59,538 bases of DNA from Cyanobacteria bacterium OH_SFB_17 (GCA_023395735.1 JAEWYI010000028.1:1-59538), one strand, 5' to 3'. Counted from the stretch's first letter, positions 34,111 through 43,086 are shown. Notes: generated by a model not told the origin, from the letters alone. Program-made: numbers and translations.

Positions 34111-34305
34111 TTGTAGAAAATGGTTTTTTGTTTAATAAAAACAGTTATCTGTAATGTTGAAAAAATGTAGAAAAACATAAAAAATAAATGTATAAAAAAT
34201 GTATTAAATTGTAGAAAACAAAATACTATAAAAAAGAAGAAGGAAATTGTAGAAAATAAAATAGTTTTCTACATTATTTTTTGAATGTTTGTAGAAAACT
34301 ATTTT
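34111..34305. promoter_or_regulatory. Cluster of six TGTAGAAAA nonamers with a 16-bp inverted repeat; candidate replication origin or operator array
   Basis: TGTAGAAAA occurs at 34112, 34166, 34210, 34248 and 34290 on the plus strand and inverted at 34265-34273. Its complement TTTTCTACA differs by one base from TTTTCCACA, the DnaA box described for cyanobacteria. The last two copies belong to a perfect inverted repeat, AAAATAGTTTTCTACA (34258-34273) and TGTAGAAAACTATTTT (34290-34305), with a 16-base spacer. The whole 34035-34376 stretch is extremely AT-rich and non-coding. It could be an origin-like DnaA-binding region or an operator for the gene starting at 34377. The usual oriC neighbours (dnaA, dnaN, rpmH, gyrB) are absent. 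Confidence 0.5.
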
Positions 34306-34376
34306 TTAAATGATAGTTCTATTTACTATTTCGATTTTTTATTGTAAAATTTATCCAAAAGGAATAAATAAAGAGT

Positions 34377-36218
34377 ATGCAAATAGTTGAGGTCAAAAAT
34401 AATTTAGTAAAAGCAAGTTTTGAAGAAGGAGAAAAACCTTTTTTATCTGGTTTTGCAACAGTTAAAGATTCTGCACAAGCTTTTATTGCACAAATAATAT
34501 ATCTTGAATCTAACCAAAGTGGAAATTTTGCCGTATTGAAACTATTATTTAATTTTAATGAAGAAGGTGTGATAACAAATTATAACGGCTCTATTCCATC
34601 AATAAACGGAATTATTGAACCTGTTGCAACAAACGACTTATTGGGACTTTTACCAATTCAAAATCCTTTGTTTATAGGAGAGCTTGCTCAACAACAAACT
34701 CAATTCAATTTGGATAGAAGTTTGTTGGAAGAAAAATTATTAATTTGTTCCGAAAATTCAGAAGATACAAATATTTTGGTAAACAATTTTGTTTCTCAAT
34801 TAGAAAAACAAAACAAAAAAGTTTTGATAATAGATGGGTTTGGAAATTATGAATTTGATAAAAAAATAAAAGCTACAAAAAATTTCAAACTTCCGTTAAA
34901 TAATGATTCGATTAACTTTATATATGAAAAAGGGCTTTTAGACGCAAAGGCCGAAACAAAAGCCACAATACAAGAAATATTTTTAGAAGTTCAAGAATAT
35001 ATTAAAAATTTGCCGGAAAAATTTCTTCCATTTTCAACGTTTAAAAATGTTGTAGATGACCAATATGATGAAACAGAGCTGGTAGAGTTAGTTTTGTTGA
35101 AAAATAAATTGTTAAAATATAAAGAAGAAAATATTTTTGCCCAAGAAAGAGATGAGTTTTTGTCGTTAAAAGAAAATCTTTTAAATGAAAAAATAACAGT
35201 TTTTGATATTTCAAAAATTGATGAATTAATGCAGAGAGAATTTATTGCATTTGCTCAATCTGTTTTAGATGAAATTAAACAAGAGTTTTATGTTTTTATA
35301 AATGTAAAAAATGAAAATACAGACAAAAAATTGTTAAAACAAATATTTACAACAAAAAAAGATTTTCCAATAATAATAAGCGAATACGGATATAAATATT
35401 TAAAAGAAATAAAGCAGTTATCATCCAATTTTATTTTATTTGCACCTATTCAGCAGCAGAACGATTTTGCAGGATACAGTTCTTTTTTAAACAAGCTCAA
35501 TCAAAACGAATATATTGTTTGGGGTAAATCAACGCATCATCTTCCTTTGATAGTAAAGCTTGAAGATATTTCAAAATTGTTTAAAGAAGAAAAAACGGAA
35601 GAAATCTATCAAGAAGAAGAATATGGTCAAAATTCTTTGGACGAAGAAATAAACAAAGATTTAAATGAGATTTATACAGTTCCAAAACAAGAAATAGAAA
35701 AGGAACAAGAAATATCAGCTCCAAATTTTGTAGAAGAAGAAATTAATGAAGAAATTGATTTAACAGAAGAAGATTTAGATATTTTAGATGAAATAAATAT
35801 TGAAAATATTGAAGAAGAACAAGAAAATCAAGAAATAGATGAATCAATAGATACAATTTCTGATGAGTTGGGTTATGAAGAGCCTCAAGAAGAAATATAT
35901 GAGGAAGAAGAAGTTGAACAAAAATCAGCATTTTCTGATTTTTTAAATAATCCAGAAGAAGAAAAACATCCATCAGCCTCAGATATTATTCCTGTAGAGA
36001 TGACAAAACCGGCTGTTCCTATTTATGATGCAGAGATAGAACCGATTGTTCAATCAGATGAAATTGCGCAGGGTGATTTGGTTACTCATCCAAAATACGG
36101 AAAAGGAACCGTTGAAAAATTAATTACATACGGATCAAAAACACTTTGTTCAATATTGTTTGAAAATGTTGGAAGAAGGCTTTTGGATCCGTCTCTTGCA
36201 GAAATCAAAAAGGTATAA
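34377..36218 (+). CDS. HerA-like protein with degenerate P-loop, acidic linker and UvrD-type C-terminal Tudor-like domain
   Basis: No named family is recognised. Residues 1-60 resemble the small beta-barrel preceding HerA/VirB4-type ATPases. LLICSENSEDTNILVNNF (121-138) sits where a P-loop is expected but lacks the GK[ST]. KVLIIDGFGNYEF (148-160) resembles the Walker B/'DxxGEY' strand of HerA. Helical and strand segments up to about 400 include VFINVK and FPIIISEYGY. Residues about 405-560 are a Glu-rich linker. The last 50 residues (GDLVTHPKYGKGTVEKL, then FENVGRRLLDPSLAEIKK) resemble the C-terminal Tudor-like domain of UvrD/PcrA helicases, which contacts RNA polymerase. A role as a transcription- or DNA-associated, non-hydrolysing ATPase homologue is inference. 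AAAGGAATAAATAAAGAG precedes the ATG. Confidence 0.65.
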   Translation: MQIVEVKNNLVKASFEEGEKPFLSGFATVKDSAQAFIAQIIYLESNQSGNFAVLKLLFNFNEEGVITNYNGSIPSINGIIEPVATNDLLGLLPIQNPLFIGELAQQQTQFNLDRSLLEEKLLICSENSEDTNILVNNFVSQLEKQNKKVLIIDGFGNYEFDKKIKATKNFKLPLNNDSINFIYEKGLLDAKAETKATIQEIFLEVQEYIKNLPEKFLPFSTFKNVVDDQYDETELVELVLLKNKLLKYKEENIFAQERDEFLSLKENLLNEKITVFDISKIDELMQREFIAFAQSVLDEIKQEFYVFINVKNENTDKKLLKQIFTTKKDFPIIISEYGYKYLKEIKQLSSNFILFAPIQQQNDFAGYSSFLNKLNQNEYIVWGKSTHHLPLIVKLEDISKLFKEEKTEEIYQEEEYGQNSLDEEINKDLNEIYTVPKQEIEKEQEISAPNFVEEEINEEIDLTEEDLDILDEINIENIEEEQENQEIDESIDTISDELGYEEPQEEIYEEEEVEQKSAFSDFLNNPEEEKHPSASDIIPVEMTKPAVPIYDAEIEPIVQSDEIAQGDLVTHPKYGKGTVEKLITYGSKTLCSILFENVGRRLLDPSLAEIKKV

Positions 36219-36221
36219 TTT

Positions 36222-37673
36222 TTGAAAGATATTTTTTTATTTATTAAAAAAAACAATTTTAATTTATTAATAATACTTCTTTTAGTTTTTGGAATTTTGT
36301 TAAGATTAAAAGGATTTTTATACAATCCATCTTTTTGGCATGATGAGTGTGCGTTGGGTTGGAATATAAAAGCGTTAGGCTATGGAGAGCTTTTTGGTAC
36401 TTTAAAATTTTTGCAGATGGCACCCCCTTTTTGTTTGATATTTACAAAAGCTGTTACGCAGATTGTGGGTTTTTCTGATTTTTCTTTGAGAATAATTCCT
36501 TTTATTGCAAGTTTTTTGAGTTTATTTTCTTTTTATTTTTTGGCAAAAACTTTTTTAAACAAAAAAAGCTCGTTATTTTTGGCGGTTTTTTTGTTTTGTA
36601 TAAATTATGAATTAATAAATTATGCTTATGAACTTAAATTCTACGGGATAGATGTTTTATTAACTATTTTGAGCATAATCTTTTTTGAGAAGGTTGATTT
36701 TGAAAAATACACGTTAAAAAAATTATTTATTTATGGCTCTATAATGTCTTTGTGTACTTGGTTTTCATTTGTTTCTGTTTTTACAATTGCGGGCGGTTTT
36801 GTTTATTTGTTTTTTAAGGATATAAAAAAACATTGGCAGAAAAAGATTATGTTTTTTATTCCAACACTCTTTTCGGGTATTGTTAATTTAATTGTAATGC
36901 TTGAAAAAAACAAAAATTTTGGCGGAATGGCAAATTATTGGTCTAATTCTTTTGTAACGAGTGATAACTTTTTTGTATTGATAAGAAATGCTCTTGATTA
37001 TTATTTTTATCCGGCATCTGCCGTATTATTTGCTTTAATTTTTATAGTATGGGGAATAATTTTGCTGTACAAAAAAAAGGGAAGAGCAGTTAATTTATTA
37101 GTTTTTCCTGTTGTTTTTTGTTTTTTGTTTTCTTTTTTAAGAATATATCCTTTTGCAGATAGGTTAATTTTGTTTTTGCTTCCTGTTTTTATAATATTTG
37201 TTGTTGCACCAACAGAAGAAATAGAGAAAAAGCGGATTTTCAAATCTATTTTTATTGTTTTTGCAAGCTTTTTATTATTTTTTCCACAAGTCACAAATTT
37301 GTATGATTATATTTCAAACCAGAATTTAGAGCGAGGAGAAAACCCAAGAGAAGCGATGAAAATATTGGCAGAAAATATAAAACCACAAGATAAAATTGTT
37401 ATAAACAGGGCTTCTGATACAGAGTTTGCTTATTATTCTCTTTTTTATAACTTAAAAAACGAGATGATTAGAGATAATGTTACCGGGCTTGGAAAAGAAG
37501 AATATTTTAAATTTTTGAATAATCTTAAAAAAGGAAAATATTGGTTTTTCTTATCATTTGAATATTCAGGAAAAGAGGTTATTCCCTATGTTTTGGAGTG
37601 GATAAACACTCAAGACGTTTCTTTTTATAAAAAAATTAATTCAAGTTATGTTTTTTGCGTAGAAAAAAAATAA
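36222..37673 (+). CDS. GT39/ArnT-like membrane glycosyltransferase
   Basis: A polytopic GT-C enzyme that would transfer a sugar from a polyprenyl-phosphate donor on the periplasmic side. The 483-residue protein has about ten hydrophobic helices. The first loop carries the Asp-Glu pair (SFWHDECALGW, D41 E42) typical of ArnT/PMT-type catalysis, followed by APPFCLIFTKA and FSLRIIPFIASFLSLF. The C-terminal soluble part is short. The start is TTG, three bases after the previous stop, with AAAAGG upstream, so it is co-transcribed with the HerA-like gene. The acceptor (lipid A, glycoprotein or exopolysaccharide) is unknown. Confidence 0.8.
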   Translation: MKDIFLFIKKNNFNLLIILLLVFGILLRLKGFLYNPSFWHDECALGWNIKALGYGELFGTLKFLQMAPPFCLIFTKAVTQIVGFSDFSLRIIPFIASFLSLFSFYFLAKTFLNKKSSLFLAVFLFCINYELINYAYELKFYGIDVLLTILSIIFFEKVDFEKYTLKKLFIYGSIMSLCTWFSFVSVFTIAGGFVYLFFKDIKKHWQKKIMFFIPTLFSGIVNLIVMLEKNKNFGGMANYWSNSFVTSDNFFVLIRNALDYYFYPASAVLFALIFIVWGIILLYKKKGRAVNLLVFPVVFCFLFSFLRIYPFADRLILFLLPVFIIFVVAPTEEIEKKRIFKSIFIVFASFLLFFPQVTNLYDYISNQNLERGENPREAMKILAENIKPQDKIVINRASDTEFAYYSLFYNLKNEMIRDNVTGLGKEEYFKFLNNLKKGKYWFFLSFEYSGKEVIPYVLEWINTQDVSFYKKINSSYVFCVEKK

Positions 37674-37800
37674 AAAAATAGCCGAAAAATACAACCAAAG
37701 TTTAATTTTGGCAACACAAAAGTTATACAAATCTCATTATTTTGGATTAGTGCAATATTTTATGGTTTATATTATAATTTTAATAATTATAGGAGTGTTT

Positions 37801-39033
37801 ATGGCAAACGAAGATGTTTTAGTAATGATTTTAGCCGGCGGAGAGGGAAAAAGATTGTTTCCTTTGACAAGAGACCGTGCAAAACCTGCTGTGCCTTTTG
37901 GCGGAAGATATAGAATTATTGATTTTGTTTTGAACAATTTTATCAACTCCGGTTTTTTCAAGATAAAAGTTTTAACACAATACAAATCAGACTCATTAAA
38001 CAAGCACATCACAAGAGGGTGGTCACTGTCTCCGTTTTTGAATCAGTATGTAGATTTGGTTCCTGCTCAGATGAGAACAGGCGGAGATTGGTATATGGGA
38101 ACAGCAGATGCTGTTTTTCAAAACATAAATCAAATTTTGGATGCAAACCCAAATTATCTTTGCGTTTTTGGCGGCGACCATATTTACAAGATGGATGTTT
38201 CGCAAATGTTGAATTATCACAAGGAAAAAGTTTCGGATTTGACAATTTCTGCGATACAGGTTCCGATAAATGAAGCAAGAGAATTTGGTGTAATGGAAGT
38301 CGATGAAAATTGGCGCTTGGTTGGTTTTGAAGAAAAACCGCAGAACCCAAAAACAATTCCTGGAAACCCTGATATGTGTTTGGCTTCTATGGGTAATTAT
38401 ATTTTTAATAAAAATATTTTGGTAGATGCACTTTTTAAAGATGCATGCAAAGAAAATTCAAACCATGATTTCGGCAAAAATGTTATTCCTGCCCTTCTTT
38501 CTGAAGGCAAGAATATTTATGTATATGATTTTATGAGCAACAAATTTCCGGGAATGACAGATTCAGAAAAAGGTTACTGGAGAGATGTAGGAAATATTGA
38601 CGCATATTGGCAGGCAAATATGGACTTGTTGGATTATGATCCGGAGTTGAATTTGTATTCAAAAGAATGGCCTTTGAGAACATTTAATTATAATTATCCT
38701 CCTGCAAAATTTATTTGGCAGGAAGGAGACAGAGTCGGTATGGCAACAAACTCAATGGTTTCAGAAGGATGCATAATTTCTGGCGGAAGCCTTTCTCGCT
38801 GTATTTTGGCGCCAAAAGTAAGAATTAACAGTTATGCTCAAGTTTCTGAGAGTATTTTGATGGAAAATGTTTCTATCGGAAGAAGAACAGAAATCAGACG
38901 CGCAATAATAGATAAAAACGTTGTGATTCCTTCTAACACCAGAATAGGGTTTAATAGAGAAGAAGACGAGCAACGCGGATTTTATGTTTCACCTGACGGT
39001 GTGACGGTTGTTCCAAAGGGCGTAAGTCTATAA
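37801..39033 (+). CDS. glgC: Glucose-1-phosphate adenylyltransferase GlgC
   Basis: GlgC makes ADP-glucose, the committed precursor of glycogen. The 410-residue enzyme has the nucleotide-binding MILAGGEGKRLFPLTRDRAKPAVPFGG in pieces, then RYRIIDFVLNN, the substrate Lys region in VGFEEKP, and FGKNVIPALL. A C-terminal left-handed beta-helix (SEGCIISGG, SILMENVSIG, RRAIIDKNVVIP) follows. I chose ATG 37801, with TAGGAG upstream; the longer frame adds a non-family hydrophobic segment. No other glg gene is adjacent. A strong terminator follows. Confidence 0.97.
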   Translation: MANEDVLVMILAGGEGKRLFPLTRDRAKPAVPFGGRYRIIDFVLNNFINSGFFKIKVLTQYKSDSLNKHITRGWSLSPFLNQYVDLVPAQMRTGGDWYMGTADAVFQNINQILDANPNYLCVFGGDHIYKMDVSQMLNYHKEKVSDLTISAIQVPINEAREFGVMEVDENWRLVGFEEKPQNPKTIPGNPDMCLASMGNYIFNKNILVDALFKDACKENSNHDFGKNVIPALLSEGKNIYVYDFMSNKFPGMTDSEKGYWRDVGNIDAYWQANMDLLDYDPELNLYSKEWPLRTFNYNYPPAKFIWQEGDRVGMATNSMVSEGCIISGGSLSRCILAPKVRINSYAQVSESILMENVSIGRRTEIRRAIIDKNVVIPSNTRIGFNREEDEQRGFYVSPDGVTVVPKGVSL

Positions 39034-39062
39034 AAATATAATAAATTTTTATAAATAAAGTT

Positions 39063-39093
39063 AAAAAGGTTGATGTATATATCGACCTTTTTT
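39063..39093 (+). terminator. Intrinsic terminator of glgC
   Basis: AAAAAGGTTGAT (39063-39074) pairs with ATCGACCTTTTT (39081-39092), with one wobble and a six-base loop, followed by T. Confidence 0.9.
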
Positions 39094-39185
39094 GTAATTT
39101 CAAATGAGTCTGGTTTAGTAGGGTTTAAAAAAGGCTTAATTTTTATGATATAATTTTGTAAAAAGACAAAAGAAAAGGATTAAAA

Positions 39186-40283
39186 ATGCTTAGAGCCGGA
39201 ATTGTAGGATTACCAAACGTTGGAAAATCAACTTTATTTAATGCACTAACAAGTGCGAAAAACGCGCAGAGCGCAAATTACCCGTTTTGTACAATTGAGC
39301 CGAATGTTGGGGTTGTGAATGTTCCTGATGAAAGGCTTTATATTTTGCAAAAACTTGTTGGGACAAATACAGTGATTCCTACATCCGTTGAATTTGTTGA
39401 TATCGCAGGACTTGTAAAAGGTGCGAGCAAAGGCGAAGGATTGGGAAACCAATTTTTGCATACAATAAGAGAAGTTGATGCGATTATTCAAGTTGTAAGA
39501 TGTTTTGATGATGAAAACACAATTCACGTAGAAGGTAAAGTTAATCCGCTTGATGATATCGAGACGATAAATACAGAGCTTGCACTTGCAGATTTATCCA
39601 CAGTTGAAAAGCGTCAGGCAAAAACAGGAAAACTTGCAAAATCGGGAGACAAGGCTGCCGTTTTAGAAAATACTGTTCTTTCTAAACTGTCTGAATTGCT
39701 TTCAGAGGGAAAATTTATAAATGTAAAAGAACATTTTAGTGATGATGAGCAGGCTGTAGTAAAAACGCTTCATTTGATGTCGACAAAACCGGTAATTTAT
39801 TGTGCAAATGTTACGGAATACGACTTGAAAGAAGGAAATTCTTACACAAAACAGGTTGAAGAATATGCAAAATCTCACGGCGCAGATGTTGTTTTGGTTT
39901 CTGCAAAAATAGAATCTGAGCTTGCAGAACTTGGCGAAGAAGAAGCAAAAGAGTATTTAAAAGAAATTGGGATAGAAGATTCTGGCATTAATAGAATGAT
40001 TAAGGCTGTTTATCATCTTCTTGATTTGAGAACTTATATAACAGCTGGAGAAATTGAGGTCAGAGCTTGGACAATTTCTTCAGGTGCAAAGGCACCTCAA
40101 GCAGCAGGAGTTATTCACACGGACTTTGAAAAAGGATTTATAAAAGCAGAAGTTACTTCTTACAAAGATTTTATTGAGTGTGGTTCTTATGCTGCGTGCA
40201 AAGAAAAAGGACTTACCAGAATGGAAGGCAAAGAATATGTTGTTCAAGACGGAGATATCGTTCATTTCAGGTTTAATAACTAA
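39186..40283 (+). CDS. ychF: Redox-regulated ATPase/GTPase YchF
   Basis: YchF (OLA1) is an Obg-related P-loop NTPase that prefers ATP and binds ribosomes. The 365-residue protein has GLPNVGKST at residues 8-16, FVDIAGLVKGASKGEGLGNQ, the adenine-favouring NVTE in YCANVTEYD, and a C-terminal TGS-like domain (TYITAGEIEVRAWTISSG, then GDIVHFRFNN). It starts with ATG, with AAAAGGA upstream. A promoter-like TATGATATAAT lies near 39145. A thioredoxin-like gene follows after 41 nt. Confidence 0.97.
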   Translation: MLRAGIVGLPNVGKSTLFNALTSAKNAQSANYPFCTIEPNVGVVNVPDERLYILQKLVGTNTVIPTSVEFVDIAGLVKGASKGEGLGNQFLHTIREVDAIIQVVRCFDDENTIHVEGKVNPLDDIETINTELALADLSTVEKRQAKTGKLAKSGDKAAVLENTVLSKLSELLSEGKFINVKEHFSDDEQAVVKTLHLMSTKPVIYCANVTEYDLKEGNSYTKQVEEYAKSHGADVVLVSAKIESELAELGEEEAKEYLKEIGIEDSGINRMIKAVYHLLDLRTYITAGEIEVRAWTISSGAKAPQAAGVIHTDFEKGFIKAEVTSYKDFIECGSYAACKEKGLTRMEGKEYVVQDGDIVHFRFNN

Positions 40284-40324
40284 ATTAATAAACAAAAAAG
40301 TTTAAATTAAGAAAGCGAGCAAAA

Positions 40325-40777
40325 ATGAAAAAAATTTTACTAATCTCATTTGTCATTTTTACAGTGGTTGCAACTTCTGTTAGGGCTTTTGGGCCAAAAA
40401 CAGATATAAAACCATCTGAATATGAAATCGGAATTTCTTTTGAACAGGCAAATAAAGATGTCAAACCTTCGATAGTTTTATTTTATGCAGATTGGTGTAC
40501 ATATTGTATGAAGTTTATGCCAAAGTTTAAAATTCTTTCTGATGTTTACAAAGAAAAATATAACTTTGTTATGATTAATGTTGACAATCCTGCATACAAA
40601 AAAACAATTGACGAATATGCACTTGGCGGTTTTCCTACAATGTATATAGTCGATCCAAAGCTCGACAACAGAGTTTTGATAAGCAACACACTGTATGATA
40701 ATTTGAGAAAAACCAGAGTAGAATTAGACAGATATTTAAGAATAAGAGCTTTGATTCCGTCTGAAAAAATAAAATAA
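40325..40777 (+). CDS. Exported thioredoxin-like protein
   Basis: A thiol-disulphide oxidoreductase for the cell envelope. A signal peptide (MKKILLISFVIFTVVATSVR, likely cleaved after Ala21) precedes a thioredoxin fold. The active site ADWCTYCMKF has WCxxC at residues 57-61, and the cis-proline is in GGFPTMYIVD. The CTYC dipeptide differs from the CGPC of cytoplasmic thioredoxins. At 150 residues it has the usual length for TlpA-like/thioredoxin_2 proteins. It may help disulphide handling in secreted pilins. It is separated from the convergent gene by a bidirectional terminator. Confidence 0.88.
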   Translation: MKKILLISFVIFTVVATSVRAFGPKTDIKPSEYEIGISFEQANKDVKPSIVLFYADWCTYCMKFMPKFKILSDVYKEKYNFVMINVDNPAYKKTIDEYALGGFPTMYIVDPKLDNRVLISNTLYDNLRKTRVELDRYLRIRALIPSEKIK

Positions 40778-40783
40778 AATAAA

Positions 40784-40819
40784 AAAAAGCGCCTAAAATA
40801 TTATTTTAGGCGCTTTTTT
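40784..40819. terminator. Bidirectional intrinsic terminator
   Basis: A 17-bp stem, AAAAAGCGCCTAAAATA (40784-40800) with TATTTTAGGCGCTTTTT (40802-40818), with A and T runs on both sides, lies between convergent genes. Confidence 0.95.
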
Positions 40820-40832
40820 AATATAATAATTT

Positions 40833-41195
40833 TTATGAAAAAGCCATTAAAGCTTTTACGGAGCGAGCGGTTTCTTTAACAACATTGTTAAATTCGCCTT
40901 CTTCAGCCATATCAAGAATTTTTAGAGCTTCTTGTTTGTCTTCAAGAGAAAGAAGGTCGTTGATTGTGCTCATGGCAACGCTAGTATTCAAATCGTTGAT
41001 TCCTTTTCCTTCTTTCAAGATGACGATAGAAAGAGAATCTTTAGAGTTTCTTTTTACCAATGCTTTTGCTGTCAATCTTCTTACGTCGTCATCACAGCAG
41101 TTTGTGCCGATTTCTTCTAACACAGCAACAGAGCTGTTGTCTTGGTGACGCGCAAGCGCCTCGATTATATTTTCAATTTTTTTATCGCTGTTCAT
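40833..41195 (-). CDS. Small HEAT/ARM-repeat-like protein, 120 residues
   Basis: Function unknown. The protein is all-helical by inspection, with three HEAT-like helix pairs: SSVAVLEEIGTNCCDDDVRR, LTAKALVKRNSKDSLSIVIL and TSVAMSTINDLLSLEDKQEA. This resembles short scaffolding or lyase-like HEAT proteins. There is no signal peptide or catalytic motif. The ATG has GAGG upstream on its strand and starts five bases after the stop of the preceding gene, so the two form an operon and may act together. Confidence 0.65.
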   Translation of the reverse strand: MNSDKKIENIIEALARHQDNSSVAVLEEIGTNCCDDDVRRLTAKALVKRNSKDSLSIVILKEGKGINDLNTSVAMSTINDLLSLEDKQEALKILDMAEEGEFNNVVKETARSVKALMAFS

Positions 41196-41200
41196 TTAAA

Positions 41201-41674
41201 TTATCCTCTCTGTCTCAAAGCAATTTCTTCTCTTAGTAAATCACCAAGAGCGGAAGGTTCTTTTTTGCTTAGTCTGGTGATATTGTATTCGTTTGGAATC
41301 AAGGCCAAGTCTCTCATTTTTGGCATACCCAAAGAAATTTCTATACTTTTTGCTTGTGCCCATAAGCTGGAAACTCTTTCGCCTGCTTTTAGCACGTTTT
41401 GTCTAAGGTTTTTGCCGACTCTAACAACGGAATCTAATCTTTGGCTGATAGCTTTGTTAACAGAGTTGATAGACCCAACGATTGCACTTGAAAGCATTTT
41501 GCCTTTTTGTGCTATTTTTTGACCTAATTTAGCTTCTGATCTTTCAAAAACATCAGCTTTTATGATATTTCCTTGAAAATTAACGCCAAAAGGGTTTGTT
41601 TGGCGGGAATTGTTTTCTACCTTGCTATTTTGACCAGATTTGAAAATTTTCTGAGAAATGCTTCTGATTTCCAT
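41201..41674 (-). CDS. Hypothetical protein with NFQG-type N-terminal motif, 157 residues
   Basis: I do not recognise a family. Residues 1-45 are polar and contain NPFGVNFQGNIIKADVFE. A short Asn-Phe-x-Gly patch followed by a DVFE motif is, from memory, recurrent in Gastranaerophilales hypothetical proteins. Residues 50-115 are amphipathic helix (AKLGQKIAQKGKMLSSAIVG, then AISQRLDSVVRVGKNLRQNV). The C-terminus is basic. AGAGAGG precedes the ATG on its strand. It is the first gene of a two-gene unit with the HEAT-like protein. Confidence 0.65.
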   Translation of the reverse strand: MEIRSISQKIFKSGQNSKVENNSRQTNPFGVNFQGNIIKADVFERSEAKLGQKIAQKGKMLSSAIVGSINSVNKAISQRLDSVVRVGKNLRQNVLKAGERVSSLWAQAKSIEISLGMPKMRDLALIPNEYNITRLSKKEPSALGDLLREEIALRQRG

Positions 41675-41812
41675 ATAATACGCCTCTCTTATTATTTAAC
41701 TCAACAAATTAAAGTTATCATAAGGAAAACTTCAATCAATCATCTTTTTGGAGGATATCGGATATTTTTTTAAAAATAAAAAACACATTTTCATTAATTA
41801 AAAAAATTCTTC

Positions 41813-41827
41813 TTTTTGTAGTAGAAT
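41813..41827 (+). promoter_or_regulatory. T-tract promoter motif upstream of gmd
   Basis: TTTTTGTAGTAGAAT, the same 15-mer as at 32662-32676 on the other strand. TAGAAT as -10 would give a leader of about 30 bases including the AAAAGGGG ribosome-binding site. Confidence 0.45.
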
Positions 41828-41864
41828 GTTTATAAGCATAGGAATTAAATGAAAAGGGGAAATA

Positions 41865-42953
41865 ATGGCAAAAGTTGCATTAATTACAGGGATTACAGGA
41901 CAAGATGGTGCTTATCTGGCGGAATTATTACTTGAAAAAGGCTATGAAGTTCATGGAATGAAAAGACGTGCTTCTTCATTTAACACTTCAAGAATCGATC
42001 ATTTGTATCAAGATACGCATAACAACAATTTAAAATTCAAACTTCATTACGGAGATTTAACAGACAGCACTAATTTAATCAGACTTATTCAAGAAATACA
42101 GCCGGATGAAATTTACAACCTTGCTGCACAATCTCACGTTAAAGTTTCTTTTGACTGCCCTGAATATACGGCAAATGCAGACGGATTAGGAACCCTTAGA
42201 ATTTTGGAAGCTATTAGAATTTTAGGATTGGAAAAGAAAACTAAATTTTACCAAGCTTCTACATCAGAACTTTACGGACTTGTCCAAGAAACACCTCAAA
42301 AAGAAACAACCCCTTTCTATCCGCGCTCACCTTATGCATGCGCGAAACTTTATGCTTATTGGATTTGCGTAAACTATAGAGAAGGATATGATATTTTTGC
42401 TTGCAACGGCATTTTGTTTAACCACGAAAGCCCAAGAAGAGGCGAAACTTTTGTTACAAGAAAAATCACCCGTGCAGCAGTTAGAATAAAATTGGGAATA
42501 GAAGACAAAATTTATCTTGGAAACCTTGATTCAAAACGTGACTGGGGTCATGCAAAAGATTATGTAGAAGGCATGTGGAGAATCCTACAACAAGACAAAC
42601 CTGAAGATTTCGTTCTTGCAACAGGCGTAACTACAACAATCAGAGATTTTTGTAATATGACTTTCAAAGAGCTTGGAATTGAGCTTGAATGGAGCGGCGA
42701 AGGCGTAAACGAAAAAGGTGTTGACAAAGCAACAGGAAAAGTTATTGTAGAAGTTGATCCTAAATACTTCAGACCTACAGAAGTTGATTTGTTGTTGGGC
42801 GATTCTACAAATGCGCGCAAAAAACTTGGTTGGGAGCCAAAATATGACCTTCCTGCTCTTGTAAAAGAAATGGTTCAAGAAGATATGAAAGAAGCAAAAA
42901 AAGAAATGTTCTTGAAATCAGGCGGGTATGAAGTTCTTGTTCCTCAAGAATAA
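41865..42953 (+). CDS. gmd: GDP-mannose 4,6-dehydratase
   Basis: Gmd converts GDP-mannose to GDP-4-keto-6-deoxymannose, a precursor of GDP-fucose, rhamnose or perosamine in surface glycans. The 362-residue SDR enzyme has TGITGQDGAYLAELLLEKG for NAD(P), RRASSFNTSRIDHLY, NLAAQSHVKVSF, and the catalytic Thr/Ser with YxxxK in STSELYGLVQETPQ and SPYACAKLYAYW. GILFNHESPRRGETFVTRKI is characteristic of Gmd. AAAAGGGG precedes the ATG. No fcl or transferase neighbour follows. Confidence 0.97.
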   Translation: MAKVALITGITGQDGAYLAELLLEKGYEVHGMKRRASSFNTSRIDHLYQDTHNNNLKFKLHYGDLTDSTNLIRLIQEIQPDEIYNLAAQSHVKVSFDCPEYTANADGLGTLRILEAIRILGLEKKTKFYQASTSELYGLVQETPQKETTPFYPRSPYACAKLYAYWICVNYREGYDIFACNGILFNHESPRRGETFVTRKITRAAVRIKLGIEDKIYLGNLDSKRDWGHAKDYVEGMWRILQQDKPEDFVLATGVTTTIRDFCNMTFKELGIELEWSGEGVNEKGVDKATGKVIVEVDPKYFRPTEVDLLLGDSTNARKKLGWEPKYDLPALVKEMVQEDMKEAKKEMFLKSGGYEVLVPQE

Positions 42954-43086
42954 TTAAGTTTTTTAAAAAAGGTTAGCCTTAATTTGAACAGCCCTTAAAA
43001 AGGCTTGGTGAAAAGAAAAAGCGCATATTACAAAATAAAAAGAAGGTTTATAAATGAATTATTTTTTAATTCAAACATCTACCCTC

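Noticed and set aside
38009..38356. Several open frames inside glgC on both strands
   Set aside because: Shadow frames of a conserved gene.
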